A model generated the notes under the pieces. The model did no database searches. It was not told where the DNA came from and saw only the letters and a program-made list of their open reading frames with translations. Source: Salaquimonas sp. (lineage in GTDB: Bacteria > Pseudomonadota > Alphaproteobacteria > Rhizobiales > Rhizobiaceae). Taken from it: a stretch of 34,506 bases of DNA. This document shows, in pieces, positions 24,947 through 32,842 of the stretch. How positions within the stretch are numbered: position 1 is the stretch's first letter; every line of letters starts with the position of its first letter. The stretch covers positions 1 to 34,506 of the forward strand of contig JAJDOK010000099.1 in assembly GCA_022340185.1 (NCBI GenBank). The letters run 5' to 3'. The translations under genes were made by a program, and so were the position numbers.

Positions 24947-25258
24947 TCAGTGTGCCGGCTTGTTCTGCTCGAACGCCGCCTTTTTGTCGGCCGAAGCTTC
25001 CGTCTGGTGTTTCGCACGCCATTCCTCGTAAGGCATGCCGTAGACGATTTCGCGCGCTTGCGCCTTGTCGAGCGCAATGCCCCGGTCGGAGGCGGCGTCC
25101 ATGTACCAGTTGGCCAGGCAGTTTCGGCAGAACCCGGCCAGGTTCATCATGTCGATATTCTGCACGTCGGTACGCTCGCGCAGATGCCCGACCAGCCGGC
25201 GGAAGGCAGCCGCCTCCAGTTCGGTTCTGGTTTCCTTGTCCGTTTCCTCGCCGGCCAT
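24947..25258 (-). CDS. DUF1244 family protein
   Basis: A 103-residue protein with the DUF1244 core: AAAFRRLVGHLRERTDVQNIDMMNLAGFCRNCLANWY and YGMPYEEWRAKHQ are present in order (quoted as two landmarks of one domain, about residues 17-85). The FCRNCL cysteine pair is typical of the family. ATG 25258 has GGGAG 8 nt upstream; a TTG six codons earlier has no support. It lies just after the N-formylglutamate amidohydrolase gene on the same strand (30 bp), so the two are likely co-transcribed. Function unknown. Confidence 0.9.
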   Translation of the reverse strand: MAGEETDKETRTELEAAAFRRLVGHLRERTDVQNIDMMNLAGFCRNCLANWYMDAASDRGIALDKAQAREIVYGMPYEEWRAKHQTEASADKKAAFEQNKPAH

Positions 25259-25288
25259 GCCGCAAACTCCCTTCAAGTGCCGCTACAT

Positions 25289-26095
25289 TCAGTCGTGGCT
25301 CAGATGCAGCGGTCCGGTTCTCGAATCGAAATGGCGCACCTCATGCATTTCGGCAAGAGCGTTGATCTTTTCGAGCATCGGCGCGAGCAGTTCCACCCAT
25401 TGCCTGACGCTGTTCTTGTCGCCGACAAGATCCTGGCGGATTTCGATCAGCGTGTGCGCCAGCCCGCGCATGGCACCATGGCGGAAGATGCTGTCGTTCC
25501 TGAGCGCACCGTCATAGGGCTCGTTGTCAGTGTAGATCAACCCGTCCACCTTGGCGAATTCGTCAAGCAGCGGCCTGGTGAAGCGCGGGTCGTTATCCCA
25601 CAACAGCGTTGCATGCCAGGGACGCGCCACGCCCCGCCAGCTTCCCGTGAAGCTGTGCACCGACAGAATCGCCGGCGTGATCCCCGCATCGAAGAATCTG
25701 TCGATCATGCCGTCGACCGTCTCGTGATAGGGACGATAGAAGGACGCAAGCCGATGCTCGATTTCCTGCGTGCTGATCGGGTGATTGCCGGGGATGACGG
25801 TACCGTCCGACAGCCGCATTACCAGCGTGGGATCGTCCTCGCCGCGATTGGGATCAATCAGCAGGCGTGAAAAGGTCGACAGCACTGCCGGCGCATCGAG
25901 CTTTTCCGCCAGTCCGAGCGTCACCGCGCGCGCACCGATATCGTAGGCGATATGGCGCGAAAACTCCGAATCCGGCAGGCCCAGATTACCATAGCGTTGC
26001 GGCAGGCCATTGCTAGCGTGATCGCAGATCAGCAGCAAGCCCTTCGAATAATCGCCCTCGATGCACTCAACCGGATCGTATCCGTTCGACGTCAT
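25289..26095 (-). CDS. N-formylglutamate amidohydrolase family protein
   Basis: About 268 residues. Family features include LLICDHASNGLP (about 18-29), the IAYDIGARAVTLGLAEKL region, SRLLIDPNRG, SVHSFTGSWRG and ALLEKINALAE-like C-terminal helices. The enzyme class hydrolyses N-formylglutamate or related N-acyl amino acids to glutamate and formate; HutG does this in histidine degradation. No hut genes are nearby, so the true substrate is unclear. ATG 26095 is preferred; ATG 26119 is in frame eight codons upstream. Confidence 0.88.
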   Translation of the reverse strand: MTSNGYDPVECIEGDYSKGLLLICDHASNGLPQRYGNLGLPDSEFSRHIAYDIGARAVTLGLAEKLDAPAVLSTFSRLLIDPNRGEDDPTLVMRLSDGTVIPGNHPISTQEIEHRLASFYRPYHETVDGMIDRFFDAGITPAILSVHSFTGSWRGVARPWHATLLWDNDPRFTRPLLDEFAKVDGLIYTDNEPYDGALRNDSIFRHGAMRGLAHTLIEIRQDLVGDKNSVRQWVELLAPMLEKINALAEMHEVRHFDSRTGPLHLSHD

Positions 26096-26203
26096 GGTCC
26101 GGTTCACTCGTCCCTGCATTTTTCTCAAACCAGCGCAGGCTCTTGTCACAACCTCAAAAAGCGATCAATGGTCGCGTTCCGTTTTTGTCACCGCAACGGG
26201 ACG

Positions 26204-27115
26204 ATGCGCCGCATGCAAGCCCGGACAGCCAACGCCGCGACGCACCGTCCGCTCACCGCGTCGCTCGCTTTCGCCGCCCTCGTTGCCGGCGCGGTTGCCA
26301 TGGGCGCCTCGCCGGTCTTCGTGCGCCATGCCGATGTCGGCCCGTTCGCCAGCGCCTTCTGGCGTGTCACGCTGGCGCTGCCGGTTTTGCTGGTCTGGGC
26401 AGCGGTCGAGCGGCTGTTCGCCGGCCGGCGCAGCCTGAAAATCAGCCTGACGCCCGCTGTCCTGCTGTCAGGCCTGTTCTTTGCCGGCGATCTTTCCTTC
26501 TGGCACCTGGCGATTCTTCACACCACGGTGGCGAACGCCACCTTCATGGCGTGCCTGGCGCCTGTCTGGGTGCTGATCCTGTCGGGCATCTTCATCGGCG
26601 AGACGGTGTCGCGCCGCTGCGTTGCCGGTCTTGTCGTCTGCCTCACCGGTGCCGGCATGCTTGTCGGCTCGAGCTATTCAGTCGATCCCTCCCGCCTGAT
26701 CGGCGATTTCTACGGCCTCGCCACCTCGCTGTTCTTTGGCCTGTATTTCCTGGCGATCCGTGTTGCCCGGCGCTCCTTGAAAAGCGGCGAACTCATGCTT
26801 GCCTCGACCTTCGTCACCGCAATCGTGCTGTTCGCCGTGGCGGCGATGTCGGGCAACGCGCTCCTGCCGGCTTCGCGCGAAGGCCTGTTCGCACTCGCCT
26901 CGCTCGGCTTCGTCTCCCAGGCCGGCGGACAGGGCCTGCTCACCGTGGCGCTCGGCACGCTTTCGGCTGTCTTCTCCTCACTGGTCATCTTCATCGAGGC
27001 AGTTGCCGCGGCTGTCTTCGGCTGGTTGTTCTTCTCCGAGGCAATGGGTCCGCTCCAGCTTGCCGGCGCCGCGCTGATCCTGGGCGGAATCTGGTTGGCG
27101 AGACCGCGCCAGTGA
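26204..27115 (+). CDS. EamA/DMT-superfamily transporter
   Basis: About 303 residues with roughly ten hydrophobic helices in two EamA repeats. The first repeat begins SLAFAALVAGAVAMGASPVF and FWRVTLALPVLLVW; the second starts near SLFFGLYFLAIRVARRS. The C-terminus has the typical GAALILGGIWLARP ending. These are drug/metabolite or amino-acid exporters; the substrate cannot be told. Starts at 26168 (ATG), 26204 (ATG) and 26213 (ATG) are all in frame and none has a strong ribosome site. The gene is divergent from the amidohydrolase gene. Confidence 0.85.
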   Translation: MRRMQARTANAATHRPLTASLAFAALVAGAVAMGASPVFVRHADVGPFASAFWRVTLALPVLLVWAAVERLFAGRRSLKISLTPAVLLSGLFFAGDLSFWHLAILHTTVANATFMACLAPVWVLILSGIFIGETVSRRCVAGLVVCLTGAGMLVGSSYSVDPSRLIGDFYGLATSLFFGLYFLAIRVARRSLKSGELMLASTFVTAIVLFAVAAMSGNALLPASREGLFALASLGFVSQAGGQGLLTVALGTLSAVFSSLVIFIEAVAAAVFGWLFFSEAMGPLQLAGAALILGGIWLARPRQ

Positions 27116-27228
27116 TCCGACATTGACAGCAAAAATGCCTTGCGTCACAAGGACTCAGAATGTTCGCGACACCTGAATCGGCTCATTTGCTTCCATCAGG
27201 ACTGAACGATGCAGGCAGGGATTCGACC

Positions 27229-27681
27229 ATGCCGCGTCGGGCGCTGCGCCTTGCCGCACTGACACTTGCCGGCATGACCAGCCTGCTCGTCTGCATGCAC
27301 GCCGAACCGGCACGTGCCGATTTCCGGCTGTGCAACGACACCAAGAGTCTTGTCGGCGTCGCGCTTGGCTACCGCCAGAACGGCAAATGGATGACCGAGG
27401 GCTGGTGGCAGGTGCCGGGCGAGACTTGTTCCTCGCTGATCGAGGGCGATCTCAATTCGCGTTACTACTATCTGTATGCCGAGGATGCTGACCGCGGCGG
27501 CCAGTGGCGCGGCGATGTCTTCATGTGTACCTCCGACCGCGAATTCCGCATCGAGGGCGTGCAGGAATGTTTTGCCCGCGGCTTTCAAAAGACCGGCTTC
27601 TTCGAAATCGACACCGGAAACAAGCAAAGCTGGATGGTGCGTCTCACCGAATCGGGCCAGACTGGCGGCTCGCAAAAATAA
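27229..27681 (+). CDS. Exported DUF1036 protein
   Basis: A 150-residue protein with a signal peptide (MPRRALRLAALTLAGMTSLL onward, cleaved near EPARA/D). The mature DUF1036 domain starts FRLCNDTKSLVGVALGYR and has GWWQVPGETC, RYYYLYAEDA and IEGVQECFARGF, with several conserved cysteines likely in disulphides. AGGGA lies 7 nt before ATG 27229. In many rhizobia this gene directly precedes pyruvate kinase, as here. Its periplasmic role is unknown. Confidence 0.9.
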   Translation: MPRRALRLAALTLAGMTSLLVCMHAEPARADFRLCNDTKSLVGVALGYRQNGKWMTEGWWQVPGETCSSLIEGDLNSRYYYLYAEDADRGGQWRGDVFMCTSDREFRIEGVQECFARGFQKTGFFEIDTGNKQSWMVRLTESGQTGGSQK

Positions 27682-27700
27682 AATTCGATGCATGGCGGGA

Positions 27701-27725
27701 CCGCAATTGCCTTCCGGAATTGCGG
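27701..27725. terminator. Perfect hairpin after DUF1036
   Basis: CCGCAATT (27701-27708) and AATTGCGG (27718-27725) form a perfect 8-bp stem with a 9-nt loop, 20 bp past the DUF1036 stop. No T-tract follows, so termination or mRNA end protection are both possible. Confidence 0.45.
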
Positions 27726-27806
27726 ACAAACTGAAAATTGGTGCGTATCATTGCTGCCATACTGACATGCTGTGATACGCACTGAACAAAAAGGGGAATT
27801 CGGACC

Positions 27807-29243
27807 ATGCGCCGAAACCGCCGCGTCAAGATCCTCGCCACGCTGGGACCTTCCTCCAACACCATGGAGATCATTTCGGAGCTGGCCAGAGCCGGCGCTG
27901 ATCTGTTTCGCATCAATATGAGCCATGCCGACCATCCGACGCTGAAATCGCTGGTCGCAATCATTCGTGAAATTGAGGCCGAAACCGGCAGGCCGATCGG
28001 CATCCTTGCCGATCTCCAGGGTCCCAAGCACAGGCTCGGCACCTTCTCCGACGGCAAGATTTCCGTGAAAATCGGCCAGCGCTTCGTCTTCGACGACGAT
28101 CCCACACCCGGCGACGCCAAGCGCGTGCATCTGCCGCATCACGAAATCCTCGAGGCGCTGCATCCCGGCCACCGCATCCTGATCGACGATGGCCGCGTGC
28201 AGTTGAAGGCGATCGAATGCTCGCCCAAGAAAGTGGTCGCCGAAGTCGTTGCCGGCAGCCAGATGTCCGACCGCAAGGGTGTCAGCCTGCCCGACACCGA
28301 ACTCGTCACCACCGCCATGACGGAAAAGGACCGCGAGGACATCGACGCGGCAATTGCCGAGGATGTCGACTGGGTGGCACTCTCCTTCGTCCAGCGTCCC
28401 GACGATCTTGCCGAGGTGCGCAAGATCGCGCGCGGCCGGGTCGGCATCATGGCCAAGATCGAGAAGCCGCAGGCCGTCGAGCGACTGAACGAAATCATCG
28501 AACTGTCCGATGCCATCATGGTCGCGCGCGGCGACCTCGGTGTCGAGATGCCACTTGAAGCCGTCCCCGGCATACAGAAGCAGATCACCCGCGCCTGCCG
28601 CAGGGCGGGCAAGCCGGTCGTCGTTGCCACCCAGATGCTGGAATCGATGATCAACGCGCCCGTGCCGACCCGTGCCGAGGTCTCCGACGTCGCCGCCGCA
28701 GTCTATGAAGGCGTCGATGCGATCATGCTGTCGGCCGAATCGGCGGCCGGCAAATATCCGGTCGAAACCGTCACCATGATGAATGCCATCAGCGAGCAGG
28801 TCGAACGCGACCACCTCTACCAGGGCATTCTGACCGCCCAGCGCACCGAACCCGAGCCGACCGGCGCCGATGCCATTGCTGCCGCCGCCCGCCAGATCGC
28901 CGAAACGCTCAATCTCGCGGCGATCATCTGTTACACCGCATCGGGCGCTACCGGCCTGCGCGCCGCGCGCGAGCGCCCGTCGCGTCCGATCGTGACCCTG
29001 TCGCCGGTCGCCCGCACCGCGCGGCGCCTTGCCCTGGTCTGGGGCCTGCACTGCGTCATCACCGAGGATGCGCGCGATCTCGAGGACATGGTCGACCGCG
29101 CCTGCCGCATCGCGGTCCACGAGGGTTTCGCCCAGCCGGGCGACCGCGTCATCATCACCGCCGGCGTACCGCTTAGGACCCCCGGCTCGACCAACATGCT
29201 GCGCATCGCCTATGTCGCCAGCGACGGGCGTTCCGGAATCTAA
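27807..29243 (+). CDS. pyk: Pyruvate kinase
   Basis: A 478-residue glycolytic enzyme making pyruvate and ATP from phosphoenolpyruvate and ADP. It shows RVKILATLGPSS (6-17), LFRINMSH (33-40), ADLQGPK (68-74), the catalytic-lysine motif IMAKIEKP (Lys217), VARGDLGVE (239-247) and ATQMLESM. The residue after GPK is His, where Ile is usual. Length is normal for bacterial type II enzymes, and the C-terminal allosteric domain is complete. The gene is convergent with the alpha/beta hydrolase across a rhizobial palindrome. Confidence 0.97.
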   Translation: MRRNRRVKILATLGPSSNTMEIISELARAGADLFRINMSHADHPTLKSLVAIIREIEAETGRPIGILADLQGPKHRLGTFSDGKISVKIGQRFVFDDDPTPGDAKRVHLPHHEILEALHPGHRILIDDGRVQLKAIECSPKKVVAEVVAGSQMSDRKGVSLPDTELVTTAMTEKDREDIDAAIAEDVDWVALSFVQRPDDLAEVRKIARGRVGIMAKIEKPQAVERLNEIIELSDAIMVARGDLGVEMPLEAVPGIQKQITRACRRAGKPVVVATQMLESMINAPVPTRAEVSDVAAAVYEGVDAIMLSAESAAGKYPVETVTMMNAISEQVERDHLYQGILTAQRTEPEPTGADAIAAAARQIAETLNLAAIICYTASGATGLRAARERPSRPIVTLSPVARTARRLALVWGLHCVITEDARDLEDMVDRACRIAVHEGFAQPGDRVIITAGVPLRTPGSTNMLRIAYVASDGRSGI

Positions 29244-29289
29244 GCAATTCCAGGAAAAGTGGATGCCGGTTTTCCTTGCCGCGAATTGC
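29244..29289. repeat. Rhizobial palindromic repeat between convergent genes
   Basis: The outer arms GCAATTC (29244-29250) and GAATTGC (29283-29289) are perfect. The inner arms CAGGAAAA (29251-29258) and TTTTCCTTG (29270-29278) pair with one bulge. This AATTCCAGGAAAAGTG-type palindrome is, to my memory, very common between rhizobial and Brucella genes. It starts at the end of the pyk stop codon and probably ends both transcripts. Confidence 0.65.
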
Positions 29290-29300
29290 GCCAAAATAAG

Positions 29301-30290
29301 TCAGGCGGATTTCCTTTTGTCTGAACGGTTGTCGCCAATCCTGGCGTTGAGCGCCTCGATTTCGGTGACGATCTCCTCCGTCGCCGTATAGGTCGGCATG
29401 TGGCCCCGCCCTTCGAGCCAGACGAGGCGTGCGCCCTCGATATCGCGCTCCAGCCCCTTCGCATGCAGGTGCGGTGAAACCACATTGTCGCTGTCGCCGG
29501 TGATGATCGTCACCGGCGCGCCGATTTCGCGATAGCGCGGCGACAATAGCTTCAGATGCGCCTTCAGCGCACCGACATCGGCGGCATTGGCGTGAAAACT
29601 GGTTGGACGCAGCACCAGCCGTGTTGCCGAGCGTCTGGCGTAATCATGCGGCGGCCGGTCGGGTTCGAATACGCTCTTGACCGCGCGCCTGTAGAGCAGA
29701 TTGCCGAAAGGCACGGCGATAAGATGGGCGAAGGCACGGCCGAACCCCGGCAAGTTGGCGAGATCGTAGTACCAGGTCAGCGCATGGCCCGGCCATGGAT
29801 GGCTCGCCGGGGCGATGAGCACGATTCCCGCCACGCTTTCGGGATGATGGACGGCAAGTGCGGCGGCGACCGCACCACCGAAGGAATGGCCGACGATCAC
29901 GGCGGGGTCGATGCCGAGGCGTTCGATCAGACCGGCAATGGCCCGGGCTTGCACTTGCGGCGAGGTGTCCGCCCGGCCCGAGCGGGTTGAATAGCCCGCA
30001 CCCGGCCGGTCGACGAACACCATGCGGCACCGCCCCGCCAGTCTTTCGCCGAAGGCGCCATAGAGATCATGCGCGTTGCCAGCCGCCCCGTGGATGAAGA
30101 CCATGGGCAGCAGATCGGCCTGCGGAGCTACGGAAACATCGATGGAATGCAATTGCACGCCACCGATATCGGCAAACTCACCAGTCGGCGGAAACCGCCT
30201 TTCGACGCTGTGTGTCAGCACCCGCGTCGAAGCGCCGAGCGCAAGAATTGCGATGATCAGCAGGGAGGAGATGAGTACGGCGGATGACAT
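29301..30290 (-). CDS. Membrane-anchored alpha/beta hydrolase
   Basis: A 329-residue protein with an N-terminal hydrophobic anchor (about 3-24) and an alpha/beta-hydrolase fold. The oxyanion region is FIHGAAGNAHD (66-76). The nucleophile elbow is GHSFGG (Ser136). The acid lies in the TGDSDNVVSPH stretch (Asp266 or Asp268) and the base in GRGHMP (His297), so the triad is complete. It is probably an esterase or lipase-like enzyme facing the periplasm; substrate unknown. It begins 30 bp after the TPR gene on the same strand. Confidence 0.87.
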   Translation of the reverse strand: MSSAVLISSLLIIAILALGASTRVLTHSVERRFPPTGEFADIGGVQLHSIDVSVAPQADLLPMVFIHGAAGNAHDLYGAFGERLAGRCRMVFVDRPGAGYSTRSGRADTSPQVQARAIAGLIERLGIDPAVIVGHSFGGAVAAALAVHHPESVAGIVLIAPASHPWPGHALTWYYDLANLPGFGRAFAHLIAVPFGNLLYRRAVKSVFEPDRPPHDYARRSATRLVLRPTSFHANAADVGALKAHLKLLSPRYREIGAPVTIITGDSDNVVSPHLHAKGLERDIEGARLVWLEGRGHMPTYTATEEIVTEIEALNARIGDNRSDKRKSA

Positions 30291-30320
30291 GACTGAATGA
30301 AACGCAAAACCAATTCATCC

Positions 30321-30926
30321 TCAACTGGCTTCCCCCGCCAGTTTCTCTTCTAGTTTGACGACGGCCTCCTGGGCGCGGCGGTTGGCCGGATAGATTTCCA
30401 GCACCCTGTACCAGGTCTCCAGCGCCTTCCTGTCCTTGCCGGTACGGTCGAGGATCATGCCGAGCCCGGCCAGCGCACCGAAATGGCGCGGCTCGAGCTG
30501 CAATGTGCGCTCGATATCGGCGATCGAGCGGCCGTAATTGGACTGGGCGAAATAAAGCGTCGCACGCCGGTTCCAGCCTTCGGCAAAATCGGGCGCAAGC
30601 GTCACCACCTGGTTCAGCAGGTCTTCGGCGACGGCATAGTTCTTCTCCTCCATCGCCTTGCCCGACCAAAGCATCAGCAGGTTGATCGTGTCGGAGCCCG
30701 AATCGGTCCATTTGCGCCAGATCTGGCGGGCGACCCGGTTGGCCGCAGCCACGCGGGTCTGGTGACGCAGTTCGGTAAAGAGTTCGTCAAGCGTAATCGC
30801 TTGCTGCGGCGCGGTGACGTCCGCATTGGGATTGACGCCGGATTCGGCGCCGGCCTCCTGCGCGCCCGCCGGCAGGCCGCCGGCAAGCGGGATCATCACC
30901 GCAATGACGAATGCTGAAATGCGCAT
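30321..30926 (-). CDS. Periplasmic TPR protein
   Basis: A 201-residue protein with a signal peptide (FVIAVMIPLAGGLPAGAQ, about 5-22). TPR-type helix pairs follow: NYAVAEDLLNQVVTLAPDF, WNRRATLYFAQSNYGRS and FGALAGLGMILDRTGKD, then a final KALETWYRVLEIYP repeat. GGAGG lies 14 nt before ATG 30926, farther than ideal. It likely forms an operon with the alpha/beta hydrolase gene downstream. Partner unknown. Confidence 0.82.
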   Translation of the reverse strand: MRISAFVIAVMIPLAGGLPAGAQEAGAESGVNPNADVTAPQQAITLDELFTELRHQTRVAAANRVARQIWRKWTDSGSDTINLLMLWSGKAMEEKNYAVAEDLLNQVVTLAPDFAEGWNRRATLYFAQSNYGRSIADIERTLQLEPRHFGALAGLGMILDRTGKDRKALETWYRVLEIYPANRRAQEAVVKLEEKLAGEAS

Positions 30927-31085
30927 GAAGGAAATCTAGTCCTCCCGCACGAAGCGTCAAAGACAAAATTTCGAGAGATCACCACCAAGAGGCGAGGACC
31001 GAAGCGACCGGGAAAACTAAAACCAGCGCGAACGCGCGATCAGACGAAGGTCAGAACGAAACTGGGAACAAATTGGAAAACACCA

Positions 31086-31165
31086 CCCTGCGTGGCAGGG
31101 CAAGCTTCACGCCAGTGAAGCGCCAGCCCGTGAACGCTCGCTCATGCGGAGCATGAGCGAAGACC
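31086..31165. repeat. Structured intergenic repeat, copy B (two covarying hairpins)
   Basis: An 80-bp element matching copy A at 8069-8139 in its conserved linkers. Stem I has arms GCTTCAC (31104-31110) and GTGAAGC (31115-31121). It is enclosed by GGGC (31098-31101) pairing with GCCC (31126-31129), where copy A has GCGC with GCGC, a compensating pair change. Stem II has 10-bp arms TCGCTCATGC (31138-31147) and GCATGAGCGA (31151-31160). The element ends 2 bp past the rpmJ stop. Confidence 0.75.
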
Positions 31166-31167
31166 AA

Positions 31168-31293
31168 CTAACCCTGTCTTGCCTTGAAGCGGGGATTGGT
31201 CTTGTTGATGACGTAGACGCGGCCGCGGCGGCGCACCAGACGGTTGGCGCGATGGCGCAGCTTCAGCGACTTGAGCGAATTCTTGATCTTCAT
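31168..31293 (-). CDS. rpmJ: 50S ribosomal protein L36, zinc-free type
   Basis: A 41-residue basic protein starting [20 protein letters not shown] and ending with the NPRFKARQG motif. It has no cysteines, so it is the zinc-free (C-minus) form of L36 that is usual in alphaproteobacteria. It is a single-gene unit: a strong promoter (31405-31433) and a terminator-like hairpin (31341-31370) lie upstream, and structured repeat copy B follows the stop. The ribosome site before ATG 31293 is weak. Confidence 0.96.
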   Translation of the reverse strand: MKIKNSLKSLKLRHRANRLVRRRGRVYVINKTNPRFKARQG

Positions 31294-31340
31294 GGTCACT
31301 ACCGGACGATTTCTGCGGAAAGCGCGGCTGGGCGCGGTCC

Positions 31341-31370
31341 TTCAAAACAAAACGCGCCGCTGGCGGCGCG
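31341..31370 (-). terminator. Intrinsic terminator-like hairpin in the rpmJ leader (candidate attenuator)
   Basis: On the minus strand an 8-bp GC stem (CGCGCCGC with GCGGCGCG, 31353-31370) is followed by TTTTGTTTTG. It lies about 30-55 nt after the predicted rpmJ transcription start and about 50 nt before its start codon. No other minus-strand gene lies upstream, so it must act within the rpmJ leader. Confidence 0.65.
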
Positions 31371-31384
31371 CACCCGGATCATCC

Positions 31385-31461
31385 CGGGCCAAATTCGAAG
31401 GCGTAAATAGGGTAAGCTCCGGTCATTTGTCAAGTTGGCGCAGCGTTTCTCGGGCCAAATT
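31385..31461. promoter_or_regulatory. Direct repeat CGGGCCAAATT flanking the rpmJ promoter
   Basis: CGGGCCAAATT occurs at 31385-31395 and 31451-31461, 66 bp apart, on either side of the rpmJ -10/-35 elements and in the region shared with the divergent ltrA gene. A regulator site is possible. Confidence 0.35.
31405..31433 (-). promoter_or_regulatory. Sigma-70 promoter of rpmJ
   Basis: On the minus strand TTGACA (31433-31428), a 17-bp spacer and CTATTT (31410-31405) make a near-consensus promoter. Transcription would start near 31398 and run through the terminator-like hairpin before reaching rpmJ. Confidence 0.65.
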
Positions 31462-31538
31462 GAGCAATTCTGCTCCGCACTCTTGAAACGCCATCCTGCC
31501 CCGATCATGGTTCCTTCCGTTTGAATCGGGAGCGGACC

Positions 31539-32723
31539 ATGGCGGGTTTGGGATTCAGGAACAATTATCTGCGCGAACGCGTCGAGGGCGAGGAGGCGCG
31601 CGTCGACTTCTCCGAACTTTTCTTCGACCTCGTCTTCGTCTTCGCCGTCACGCAGATTTCCCACTATCTCCTGCATCATCTGAACGCGCTGGGCTTGGCC
31701 CAGGCCGCTTTTCTGGTTCTCGCGATCTGGTGGGTGTGGGTCTACACGACCTGGGCCACCAATTGGCTCGACCCGCACCGCCGGCCCGTCCGCCTCATGC
31801 TGTTCATCATGATGCTCGCCGGCCTGTTCCTGTCGACCTCTATCCCCGAGGCTTTCGGCGAGCGCGGGCTGGTCTTCGCCACCGCCTATGTGGTGATGCA
31901 GGTCGGCCGCTGCCTGTTCATGCTGATGGCGCTGCGCCATCACAGTCCCGGTAATTTCCGCAATTTCCAGCGCATCACCACCTGGCTCGCCACCGCCGGA
32001 GTGTTCTGGATCGCCGGCGGCCTCGCCGACGATCCCACGGCGCGGTTTTTGTGGTGGATCGCCGCGATGGTGATCGAACTGACCGCCCCGGCAGTCGGCT
32101 ATCGCCTGCCCGGCCTTGGCGCATCGACCACGCGCGACTGGGATGTCGACGGTGGCCACATGGCTGAGCGCTGCGGCCTGTTCGTCATCATCTCGCTCGG
32201 CGAATCCATCCTGATCGCCGGCGCGACCTTTACCGAACTCGGCTGGAGCCTGTCCCACACGCTGGCCTTCATCTCCTGTTTCGTCGCCACGGTGGCGATG
32301 TGGTGGATCTACTTCAACATCGGTGCGGAGGTTTCGCGCGAGCGCATTGCCGAGAGCGACGATCCCGGCCGGATCGCCCGCTTCGCCTACACCTATGTCC
32401 ATATCGCCATCATCGCCGGCATCATCGTCGTCGCCGTCGGCGTCGAACTGGTGCTCGCCCATCCGCTCGGCCTCCATGCCGGTATACCCGTCATCCTGAC
32501 CCTGATCGGTGGCGCCGCGCTCTATCTCGCCGGTAACGGTTTCTTCAAATTCCTGACCTTCGGTCGCTGGCCGTTGTCGCACCTGCTCGGACTGGCGGCG
32601 TTTGCGGTTCTCGGCGGAACGGCTTACTTCGTACCGCCTCTTGCCGTCGCCGGCGAAATCGCCGTCATTCTGGCCGCCGTGGCGATCTGGGAATTCATCT
32701 CGCTGCGTTCCCTTCGTCACTAG
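31539..32723 (+). CDS. ltrA: Low temperature requirement A (LtrA) family membrane protein
   Basis: A 394-residue membrane protein with about ten to eleven hydrophobic helices. It starts with the LtrA signature: EARVDFSELFFDLVFVFAVT (about 19-38). It also has the conserved GGHMAERCGLFVIISLGESI block at about residues 204-223. ATG 31539 has GGGAGCGG upstream, better than the TTG six codons earlier. The family was named from a Listeria cold-growth mutant; the biochemical role is unknown. It is divergent from rpmJ. Confidence 0.92.
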   Translation: MAGLGFRNNYLRERVEGEEARVDFSELFFDLVFVFAVTQISHYLLHHLNALGLAQAAFLVLAIWWVWVYTTWATNWLDPHRRPVRLMLFIMMLAGLFLSTSIPEAFGERGLVFATAYVVMQVGRCLFMLMALRHHSPGNFRNFQRITTWLATAGVFWIAGGLADDPTARFLWWIAAMVIELTAPAVGYRLPGLGASTTRDWDVDGGHMAERCGLFVIISLGESILIAGATFTELGWSLSHTLAFISCFVATVAMWWIYFNIGAEVSRERIAESDDPGRIARFAYTYVHIAIIAGIIVVAVGVELVLAHPLGLHAGIPVILTLIGGAALYLAGNGFFKFLTFGRWPLSHLLGLAAFAVLGGTAYFVPPLAVAGEIAVILAAVAIWEFISLRSLRH

Positions 32724-32842
32724 CGCCAGGGCGCGTCGCATTCACGCAACGGCCAACCCCTATGCTCATTTAGTGATGCATGCGAAAATCGGGTCATGTG
32801 GCTTGCATGACCGGCATTTCGAACAATTGGAGCGCTTTTTCG

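Noticed and set aside
31299-32741. Long minus-strand open frame opposite ltrA
   Set aside because: It mirrors the LtrA coding sequence and is rich in Asp/Glu/Gln/His, a shadow of hydrophobic codons; no start signal or domain.
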